Assembly: GCA_016219175.1 (NCBI GenBank)
Contig: JACRCD010000079.1
Coordinates: 1 to 64,000 of the forward strand
Origin: Deltaproteobacteria bacterium
Lineage (GTDB): Bacteria > Desulfobacterota > Desulfobulbia > Desulfobulbales > SURF-16
Direction: 5' to 3'
DNA length: 64,000 bases
Positions 1 through 7,218 of this stretch are shown here, piece by piece (the stretch's first letter is position 1; each line of letters starts with the position of its first letter). The notes under the pieces were generated by a model, which saw nothing but the letters and a program-made list of their open reading frames with translations, was not told the origin of the DNA and did not search any database. Made by a program: the position numbers and the translations under genes.

Positions 1-2
1 AA

Positions 3-131
3 GTTATGCGCAGCGAGGTCAAGGCATGGGAGTCAGCAAGAAACGGGATGAATGCCGGGGTTAACTGGCAGTTCACTACTGAAAATGCGCGGATCAAACT
101 GAACAGACTTTATCCAACATTAGAGATGTGA
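3..131 (+). mobile_element. IS630-family transposase, C-terminal fragment (cut by window start)
   Basis: The reading frame open from base 3 to the TGA at 129-131 encodes 42 residues ending in a block typical of IS630-family DDE transposases: W-Q-F-T-T-E-N-A-R-I-K-L, then L-Y-P. In that family this block follows the third catalytic acidic residue. Only the tail is in the window, so it is not possible to say whether the element is intact. It sits immediately upstream of the restriction/defence-like island. Confidence 0.75.
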
Positions 132-486
132 CACGACACTAGGCGATTTTCACTGCCCAATTTGCCTACTCTTTAAAAATTTCAGATTTAAAAATTGACA
201 AATGAAATGACTCTTCGCCGTTAAAGCGGGTTTTCGCTCGACTGGGGCTGAGGCGGGGAAGAGATCATCAGGAAACATCTTAAGTTCCGGGAAGTGAGCC
301 AGACATCAACCTTCCCAAATCACATCTCATTTATACTGTTTGCCTACCCAAAAAAGTTCTTGTGTCATATTTTCCTTGCAAATTATTTGGAAATAGTTTG
401 GACTCTGAGTTTTTAAGAAAATCAATTTGCCCGGTTTCTTCCAAATTTTCAGTAAGGAAAGATTGAAAAGTTGAAAATATCAATAT
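132..486. other. AT-rich non-coding spacer between transposase tail and methyltransferase
   Basis: No convincing ORF is present. The stretch is AT-rich and should carry the right end of the IS element and the promoter of the methyltransferase operon. A TTGACA-like hexamer lies near 196, but no well-spaced -10 box was found for it. No clear terminal inverted repeat could be assigned from one end alone. Confidence 0.5.
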
Positions 487-524
487 TCGTTGTATATATT
501 GATATTTATCAATATATACAACGA
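487..524. promoter_or_regulatory. 18-bp palindrome abutting the methyltransferase start (candidate operator)
   Basis: The arms 487-504 and 507-524 are fully complementary (18 bp) with only a TT centre. The half-site runs TCGTTGTATATATTGATA. It lies directly against the GTG (528) and ATG (534) start candidates. Long palindromes at this place in restriction-modification operons usually bind a controller protein or the methyltransferase itself; as RNA it would form a hairpin just before the start codon. Which one applies is inference, and no controller gene is visible in the window. Confidence 0.6.
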
Positions 525-527
525 TGA

Positions 528-1583
528 GTGTCGATGAAAATCACAAATAAAACAGCCATTGATTTGTACTGCGGCTCCGGGGCCGTTACCGCTGGATTGA
601 AATCGGCGGGCTTTCAAGTAGTTTGTGCCATTGATGTTGATCCCATTGCATGTGCCACATATCGTGCAAATCATCCCGAAGTTCATCTCTTTGAAGAAGA
701 CATAAAAACCATCTCCCCCAAGCGGTTTGCGAATGACCTTAAAGGTTCTCTTGATCTCTTGGCGGTATGTGCACCTTGTCAACCATTTAGTAATCGTAAT
801 AGGCACAAATCCACCAAGGATCAACGTGCCAAGCTTGTGCTTGAGGCTTTATCCTTTGTTGAGGAATTGAAACCGAAGCTGGTTTTTTTTGAAAATGTGC
901 CTGGTATCGGTCGTCAGCCCGTGTTTAACGAATTGGCTGAAAAGATGGTAGCTTTAGGCTATCATCTCTCTCCACCGAAAAAAATTGATGCAGCTGATTT
1001 GGGTGTTCCTCAACGACGGCAGCGGATGATCCTTATCGGTGCAAGAAATGATGATCTTCTTACACAAGCGAGTAAAATAAACTTTTCTAAACGACGAACC
1101 GTTTTTGACGTAATTGGCAACCTCCCGTCTCCACCCGTGGGTATTGAGAATATCGAAAATGATGTTTTGCATTATTCCCGCCGACATTCCGTGATCACGA
1201 TAGAACGGCTACAGCATATCCCACATGATGGTGGCAGCCGAGATAATTTGCCGCCTCAGCTTCAATTAAGGTGCCACAAAGATTTAAACAAAAATTCATA
1301 TCCTGACTCTTATGGCCGTTTAAAGTGGCGAGATGTAGCTCCCACCCTGACCACCGGTTGTACTGATTTAACCAAGGGGCGTTACGCTCACCCCGTAGAA
1401 GACAGGGCGATTACATTGCGTGAAGCGGCCCGGTTGCAATCCTTTCCGGACGATTATATTTTCGTGGGTAATGCTTCTCAAATTGCAACGCAAATCGGTA
1501 ATTCCGTCCCGCCGACGATGATGCATGGGATTGCAAAGACTCTTTACTCGGCACTGTCGAATAATAGTTCTGCATCTCTTTAG
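528..1583 (+). CDS. DNA (cytosine-5) methyltransferase, Dcm type
   Basis: This 351-residue C5-cytosine methyltransferase would transfer methyl from SAM to C5 of cytosine in a short unknown target. Visible motifs in order: I (D-L-Y-C-G-S-G, ~12-18), IV (P-C-Q, catalytic Cys84), VI (E-N-V, 122-124), VIII (Q-R-R-Q-R, 162-166) and X (G-N-S-V-P-P near the C terminus). The target recognition region between VIII and IX is short. The start may be GTG 528 or ATG 534; no strong ribosome site precedes either. The vsr start lies 2 nt after the stop, so the two are co-transcribed. Base composition is AT-richer than the core genes after 7200, consistent with transfer. Confidence 0.93.
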   Translation: MSMKITNKTAIDLYCGSGAVTAGLKSAGFQVVCAIDVDPIACATYRANHPEVHLFEEDIKTISPKRFANDLKGSLDLLAVCAPCQPFSNRNRHKSTKDQRAKLVLEALSFVEELKPKLVFFENVPGIGRQPVFNELAEKMVALGYHLSPPKKIDAADLGVPQRRQRMILIGARNDDLLTQASKINFSKRRTVFDVIGNLPSPPVGIENIENDVLHYSRRHSVITIERLQHIPHDGGSRDNLPPQLQLRCHKDLNKNSYPDSYGRLKWRDVAPTLTTGCTDLTKGRYAHPVEDRAITLREAARLQSFPDDYIFVGNASQIATQIGNSVPPTMMHGIAKTLYSALSNNSSASL

Positions 1584-1585
1584 CC

Positions 1586-2026
1586 GTGATTATGTCAAAA
1601 CGGCCCTCCCCATCATCCCCTCAAGTCTCTCTGAATATGAAGAAGGTGCGCATTAGGGACACCGGCCCAGAAATGGCGGTTCGTCGCCTGCTTTATGCAA
1701 AGGGATTGCGATACAGGGTTAATTACAAACCTAAATCACCGAAGCTCGGCCGTTCAACTATTGACATAGCTTTCCCGGGAAAGCGACTTGCGATTTTTAT
1801 AGATGGCTGCTTTTGGCATAACTGCCCTGAACACGGGGAAATCCCTAAAGCCAACAGAAAATGGTGGGGGAAAAAGTTTGCCGAGAACGCCGAGCGTGAT
1901 GAAAAAGTATCTAAAGCATTAATAGAAGGGGGCTGGCGGGTTAAAAGATTTTGGTCTCATGAAACCCCGGAAAATATTTGCAAGCTCATTCAAGAAACCA
2001 TTAAAGATTCACCGAACTTGATTTAA
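1586..2026 (+). CDS. vsr: Vsr very-short-patch repair endonuclease
   Basis: Vsr nicks 5' to the T of T:G mismatches that arise when 5-methylcytosine deaminates, so it limits the mutagenic cost of the neighbouring methyltransferase. The 146-residue length fits the family. The core D-I-A-F-P-G...F-I-D-G-C-F-W-H-N-C-P-E-H-G carries the catalytic Asp and the Cys/His zinc-binding residues of Vsr; R-D-T-G-P-E near the N terminus is also family-typical. The start is GTG 1586 or ATG 1592. It is preceded by the methyltransferase (2 nt) and followed after 21 nt by the large ATPase gene. Confidence 0.93.
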   Translation: MIMSKRPSPSSPQVSLNMKKVRIRDTGPEMAVRRLLYAKGLRYRVNYKPKSPKLGRSTIDIAFPGKRLAIFIDGCFWHNCPEHGEIPKANRKWWGKKFAENAERDEKVSKALIEGGWRVKRFWSHETPENICKLIQETIKDSPNLI

Positions 2027-2047
2027 GCATAATTATACCAAGGAGAA

Positions 2048-5026
2048 ATGATGGCTAAAATCAGGGTCAGGGCACGTGCCGTAGACATGCTCGGCCGACA
2101 ACAAATTGCCGGTATTCCCACCGCAATTCACGAATTATTCAAGAATGCCCATGATGCATATGCCATGCATGTTGAGGCGGACTATTTTCGCGGAAATGGC
2201 GCCTTTGTCCTGCGGGATGATGGCTATGGAATGACGCTGGAGGAGTTCGAAGGCAAGTGGCTGACCATCGGAACGGAGAGTAAAATCAATGCAAATGCGC
2301 TGCCCATACCAACGTTTCTCGGGGAAGGAGTCGAACGGCGACCCGTTCTGGGAGAGAAAGGGATCGGACGACTCGCCATAGCCACTATCGGCCCTCAAGT
2401 ATTGGTACTCACCCGGGCCAGACGGGATGATGGCCTTCGTGATTTAGTGGTCAGTTTCATTCATTGGGGACTTTTCGAGATTCCCGGTATTGATGTGGAT
2501 CAAATAGAAATCCCAGTGGAAACTTTGCCTGGGGGGCAATTGCCCGACTCGAAATTTGTCGCTAAACTCGTCAATCGCGTACGTGAAAATGTAGAACGCC
2601 TTTCTAAAAGTATCTCTCCTGTGATGAGAACTACTCTTCTTTCCCAACTTGACACTTTCAATATCGATCCCGCAGCCGTCGAAGACGATCTCGGCTACCC
2701 ATCCCTCCGCAGTGATGGATATGGGACTCATTTTTATATTTTACCCACCGATTCAATTCTTGAAGCAGATATTGACGAAAAGAGTCATACCGCATCCCCT
2801 TTGATAAAAACCCTATTGGGTTTCTCCAACACAATGCTTCCGGATCGGTTGCAACCCGCGATCTTGACATGTTTTCGCGACCATCGCCGAGATGGCAATA
2901 TTGATGAACTGATCGGCGCTGGAGAGTTTTTCACCCCTGAGGAATTTTCTGAGGCTGACCATAATTTTATTGGCAAGTTTAATGAATATGGTCAATTCTC
3001 CGGCAAGATAAGTCTTTATCGCCAAGAGGCGTTGGACTATCAAGTAGCATGGCCGGAGGCGCATGGGGTCAAGACGGACTGTGGGCCATTTGAATTTCGT
3101 TTGGCCTACGTCCAGGGGAATCCGAATGAAAGTAGATTGTCGCCGGAAGAGTGGGCCAGAATGACGACAAAACTCAATCTCATAGGTGGGCTGTACATTT
3201 ACAAGGATGGGATTCGGATACTCCCTTATGGAGACTCTAGTTTTGATTTCCTCAATATAGAAATCCGTAGGGCTAAGGCGCACAAAGACTGGTTTTTCAC
3301 CTATCGTCGAATGTTCGGTGCCGTTGAGGTCAACCATATTGATAACCCCCTCCTCATTGAGAAAGCGGGTCGCGAGGGTTTCAGAACCAATAAGGCATAC
3401 AGGCAGATTAAAGCGATTCTTGAAAATTTCTTCCAACAGGTTGCAAAAGATTATTTCCGAGCTGATTCGGTATACGGCGAAGAATATCGTGCCATCAAAG
3501 CCCAGTATGTGCGTGATGCTGAATTACTAAAAAAACGAGAATCAAGATTGAAAGACCGGAAAAAAACTTTTGCCGATACATTAGATAAGTTTTTCAGAAA
3601 TTTAGAAGAAGGTAAGCCGAGTTCGATGGCAAATGAGATTTTGAAAAAAGCTCAACGGAGTGCTGACGGCATCCGTGCCATTAAAAATCCAGAGGTGGCG
3701 GCTAGAGAGTTGCTTGCGATGGAATCGGAAATCCGCAAGGATATCTCCCGTTTACGCGGGGAGTATCAAATTTCCAAAGCCAGAGGGATCGGTCTGACGA
3801 AAAATCAGGTTAGCGATTGGAATTCTTATTTGAAAAACCTGGAAAAACTTGAGCAAGAGGTTTTCGTTCCCCTTGAGAATGAGGTTGAAAAAATTATTAA
3901 CGAGTTGGCCGCCGGATCCTTCGTGGCCCTCGATAGACGCAGGCGCATAGGTCAAGCATTGACCGATGTGAGCACCACCCGGAAAAAAGAGATTGCCAAC
4001 CTGAGCCGAAAAGCCAAAGAGGAAGCCGATCAACTATCCCAAAAAGTTATTGAACAGGCACAGCGGCGTCTGGCGACTATCGATGCAACAATCACCGCCA
4101 TTTATGCTGAATTCTCGCAGTCCGAAACTTCGGCCCTTTCCGATGATGAACTTGTTGAACTCCAAAAGCGTTTTTTGGACCGGATCTCGGAAACCGCCGG
4201 TTACGAGTCGGAAGCGCTTGCAAGTATCCTTCATCAAGTACATTCCCTCGCGGAAGCGATAAAAAACAACGAATCATTTGAAGATGAAACGGCTGCACTG
4301 GAAAGCACTCTGAAGAGTAAGATCGAGGAGTTGGATACTTATTCCGACTTGGCTCAGGTTGGTACGGCCGTGGGCATCGTTCATCATGAGCTGGAAGGCG
4401 TGATAAAAGGTGTGAGGAAAAACTTTCGCTTGCTTCAGCCTTGGGCCAAAGCGAATAAAAAACTCAATGAAATTTACGCGGGATTAAAGAATAGTTTTGA
4501 TCACCTTGACAGTTACCTTAAGCTGTTCACCCCGTTAAGTAGACGTTTGAATCGTGAGCAGGTCGAAATCAGCGGTGAACATATCTCGAAGTACCTTCTT
4601 GATATTTTTGACAGCAGGCTGCTGCGCCACCAGATCAATTTCATTTTGGACGACAGTTTCAAGGGCAAAGTGGTGAAGGGGTTCCCCTCTACCATTTTCC
4701 CAACCTTCGTCAATCTGGTCGATAACGCAATCTATTGGCTGACCACCCAAAAAGATGGGGAAAGAAATATTTTTCTCAAAGCGGATGACAGGGGATTTAG
4801 TGTCCGCAACACCGGCCCCGGCATCAGTATTCGTGATGCGGAACGCATTTTTGAATTCGGAATTTCCAATAAACCCGGAGGGCGGGGGATGGGACTTTAC
4901 ATTTCTAGAGAGACTCTCCGAAAAGATGGTTTTGATTTGGTTCTGGAAAATCCCGGCGAAAATAATTCGCCAACTTTTCGTATCGTTACCGAGAAAAAGG
5001 AAGTACCTGGGGAGGAGGGGGCGTGA
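2048..5026 (+). CDS. Large protein with two GHKL ATPase modules (MORC/Hsp90-like N terminus, histidine-kinase-like C terminus)
   Basis: This is a 992-residue cytosolic protein. The N-terminal GHKL fold has an N-box (E29, N33, D36), D-D-G-Y-G-M (57-62), W-L-T-I-G-T-E-S-K (71-79) and G-E-K-G-I-G-R (102-108), as in MutL/MORC/Hsp90 ATPases. A long charged, helix-rich region spans about 470-770. The C terminus looks like a histidine kinase: H-H-E at 779-781, N-box N-L-V-D-N-A around 890-894, a G1 box in which Asp is Asn (N921-T-G-P-G), and G-R-G-M-G-L. No transmembrane segment is seen. AGGAG at 2041-2045 suits ATG 2051 better than 2048. It overlaps the receiver-like gene by 4 nt, which implies paired expression. 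Function is not known; a damage- or phage-sensing ATPase is inferred from context. Confidence 0.8.
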   Translation: MMAKIRVRARAVDMLGRQQIAGIPTAIHELFKNAHDAYAMHVEADYFRGNGAFVLRDDGYGMTLEEFEGKWLTIGTESKINANALPIPTFLGEGVERRPVLGEKGIGRLAIATIGPQVLVLTRARRDDGLRDLVVSFIHWGLFEIPGIDVDQIEIPVETLPGGQLPDSKFVAKLVNRVRENVERLSKSISPVMRTTLLSQLDTFNIDPAAVEDDLGYPSLRSDGYGTHFYILPTDSILEADIDEKSHTASPLIKTLLGFSNTMLPDRLQPAILTCFRDHRRDGNIDELIGAGEFFTPEEFSEADHNFIGKFNEYGQFSGKISLYRQEALDYQVAWPEAHGVKTDCGPFEFRLAYVQGNPNESRLSPEEWARMTTKLNLIGGLYIYKDGIRILPYGDSSFDFLNIEIRRAKAHKDWFFTYRRMFGAVEVNHIDNPLLIEKAGREGFRTNKAYRQIKAILENFFQQVAKDYFRADSVYGEEYRAIKAQYVRDAELLKKRESRLKDRKKTFADTLDKFFRNLEEGKPSSMANEILKKAQRSADGIRAIKNPEVAARELLAMESEIRKDISRLRGEYQISKARGIGLTKNQVSDWNSYLKNLEKLEQEVFVPLENEVEKIINELAAGSFVALDRRRRIGQALTDVSTTRKKEIANLSRKAKEEADQLSQKVIEQAQRRLATIDATITAIYAEFSQSETSALSDDELVELQKRFLDRISETAGYESEALASILHQVHSLAEAIKNNESFEDETAALESTLKSKIEELDTYSDLAQVGTAVGIVHHELEGVIKGVRKNFRLLQPWAKANKKLNEIYAGLKNSFDHLDSYLKLFTPLSRRLNREQVEISGEHISKYLLDIFDSRLLRHQINFILDDSFKGKVVKGFPSTIFPTFVNLVDNAIYWLTTQKDGERNIFLKADDRGFSVRNTGPGISIRDAERIFEFGISNKPGGRGMGLYISRETLRKDGFDLVLENPGENNSPTFRIVTEKKEVPGEEGA

Positions 5027-6831
5027 CCTACACATCTGAAGATTTCAACCAATTTTGCCACGAAGCGGCTGGCCAGTTCCTTCAAACAGTCGTGGTGATT
5101 GACAATGAAGCAGTTTTTTGTGATGAACCCTGTGATTTTTTTGGGCAGACTGATATTCCCACCTCAGCGATTAAGGAACGATCATATGGAGTTCTTGGCG
5201 GGCAGATAGTGTCTGCACAAGAAAAAACGGAATTATCCGAAACTCCTCCCTCGGAATTGGCAGTGAATGGGAGAGACGATGATAAACCACCCGAAGAGTT
5301 TAGTAAAAATATTTTGATGGCTAAACCTCTGATCAACGCTTTTGCCGATAAAGGTGTTGTTTGTTCAATCATTCGCCCTGATCTTGAAGATGCAGAAGTT
5401 GTACAAAGATCAATAACCGTGGCTTCGATCGCCGATATTGTCGTCGTCGATTGGGCGCTTGGAAAAAAACCAGGTGAGACCGAGGGCCAAAAAGCTAAGG
5501 AGATTATTAAAGGAATTATCGAAGGCGATCTGAAAAAGCGCGGACGTCTCCGATTAATCAGCATCTACACTGCAGAAAATGTGCCGAGTGGTATTATTGA
5601 CGACCTTTTCAAGCATATCAAAGATATGTTTGAAAAGGTCGATCCCATTAGCAAGGATTCCGAAAATTTCACCATACAAAATCGTTTTTTGAAGATTACG
5701 GTCCTGCTGAAAACAGCGGCTGGAGATAATATCCCCAATATCAAGCCAGTTGATTTTGACGCACTTCCCGAAAAACTGCATGAACTGTTCGCCGGGCTGA
5801 ATAATGGTCTACTCCCGTCAGTTACACTCAGGGCCATTGCCGCGATTCGGGAAGGTACTCATCATCTCCTCACGGTTTTGCACAAAGATTTGGATTCGGC
5901 GCTAGTTGGACACCGCTGTCTGCTGCCTTATCCAGAGGACGCGGAAGAGTTTTGTGAAGATCTCGTAGCCGGAGAAATCAGATCGATCTTGGCACTGGCC
6001 AAAATCGGAACGAAATACGTCGGAAAAGAACAGAACGAATTATGGGTTGCCTCTCGCCTCGACTCTGACGGCTTCCTGAATTATGGTGAATTCAAGGCAG
6101 CATCTGAACAGATTTCGACTCTGCTTTCGGCGGAAGACACAAGACAAGGATCGTTTATAGCTGGCGTCAAAAGTGAATGGGCAGGACGTAATAAGATTCA
6201 AGGGAGAAAAGCACCTACTTTGGATAAAAATTTCATACCTCAATTTCTTCATGGTGAAGAAGTGGGTGGGGTAAAATCCAATCATGAATTTGCACGGTTG
6301 ACTTCATTCAAGCGAGAGTCTTTTGGACTCAGGAAACCTCCAAAGGGCTGGGTGCCGAAACTTACACTTGGTACCGTTCTCCAACGAGTTGCAGACGGAA
6401 AGGTATTTCTGTGTTTACAACCACGATGCGAAAGTGTTCGATTGGACAATGCGGAGAAGCGTATTTTCCCCTTCCTTGAGCTTGGAAAAGGTGAGCAAAA
6501 AGAGTGTCTAATTGTCAACACAGTGGGTAGTGATCATGCTCCCGTTGAGAAAAAACTCTTTTTTGAACCAAAGCCAAAAAACCAGGCCATTTTTGAATTC
6601 ACAAGCACCTCTGGCCATGCCATTACTGCTAACAATGAAAACAATTTTTATATATTTGAGGCAGATGAAGCCCCGGCTCAACGGGGCCGACAGACAACAG
6701 CGATTTCCAGATTTTATTGGTTGGGTGACTTGAAAGATCCGTATGCTCAAAATATCGTAGGGAAAATGTCCGATGCGGTTGGTAGTGTTGGGATCAACCC
6801 GTATGAGTGGCAGAGGCGACTGGGTAAATAG
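5023..6831 (+). CDS. Protein with N-terminal response-receiver-like domain, partner of the dual GHKL ATPase
   Basis: The 602-residue product starts at GTG 5023, overlapping the previous stop (GTGA) and preceded by a G-rich ribosome site (GGGGAGGAGG). Residues about 20-190 look like a receiver domain: V-V-V-I-D27 after a first strand, a long insertion, V-V-V-D143-W as the candidate phospho-acceptor strand, and L-I-S-I-Y-T with a Thr near 183. A receiver with a large insertion beside a kinase-like partner suggests phosphorelay signalling. The remaining ~400 residues match nothing I recognise and have no HTH or transmembrane segment; they would be the effector part. The similarity is by motif only. 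Confidence 0.6.
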   Translation: MTYTSEDFNQFCHEAAGQFLQTVVVIDNEAVFCDEPCDFFGQTDIPTSAIKERSYGVLGGQIVSAQEKTELSETPPSELAVNGRDDDKPPEEFSKNILMAKPLINAFADKGVVCSIIRPDLEDAEVVQRSITVASIADIVVVDWALGKKPGETEGQKAKEIIKGIIEGDLKKRGRLRLISIYTAENVPSGIIDDLFKHIKDMFEKVDPISKDSENFTIQNRFLKITVLLKTAAGDNIPNIKPVDFDALPEKLHELFAGLNNGLLPSVTLRAIAAIREGTHHLLTVLHKDLDSALVGHRCLLPYPEDAEEFCEDLVAGEIRSILALAKIGTKYVGKEQNELWVASRLDSDGFLNYGEFKAASEQISTLLSAEDTRQGSFIAGVKSEWAGRNKIQGRKAPTLDKNFIPQFLHGEEVGGVKSNHEFARLTSFKRESFGLRKPPKGWVPKLTLGTVLQRVADGKVFLCLQPRCESVRLDNAEKRIFPFLELGKGEQKECLIVNTVGSDHAPVEKKLFFEPKPKNQAIFEFTSTSGHAITANNENNFYIFEADEAPAQRGRQTTAISRFYWLGDLKDPYAQNIVGKMSDAVGSVGINPYEWQRRLGK

Positions 6832-7218
6832 TTTTGGTTGGGTATACAATATGTGTGCTTAAAAAGAAAAGAGGGGTTAGTCTGCCTCTTGCCCTCAGAA
6901 CAATCCTAAGTCAAAATATCTCCCTATTATGATGCATGTAGATATCCAAAGGTAACATACATATAAAATTCCCATAACCGGATTTAACCTTCCTACTGCT
7001 TACCCACACGAAACGCCGAAGAGCCAAATCAGATCAGATGTATTCACTATTCCCGACCGACATCACCGCCACGGCCCACCATAGAACAAGCCTTTAACCA
7101 TCCTCAGGTTAGTTAAAGGCTTGTTTTATATAAAATTTAGTGAGGATTACTGCTGCCCGCATTGCCGGCCATACCCAAGCAATGCGAGAATGAGAAAGCT
7201 AGAATTGTCGCGCCGAAG
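6832..7218. other. Spacer at the island/core junction
   Basis: No gene was recognised. The stretch contains the strong terminator listed separately and marks the switch from the AT-rich plus-strand module to GC-richer minus-strand core genes. A second, weaker inverted pair (GCATTGC / GCAATGC, about 7158-7189) lacks a U-run. No integrase or attachment repeat could be identified. Confidence 0.5.
7085..7127 (+). terminator. Rho-independent terminator closing the methyltransferase-receiver operon
   Basis: AACAAGCCTTTAAC (7085-7098) is perfectly complementary to GTTAAAGGCTTGTT (7112-7125), a 14-bp stem with a 13-nt loop followed by a short T-run. Orientation favours transcripts reading in from the plus strand. 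Because lon ends 94 nt away on the other strand, the stem may also stop lon transcripts. Confidence 0.8.
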
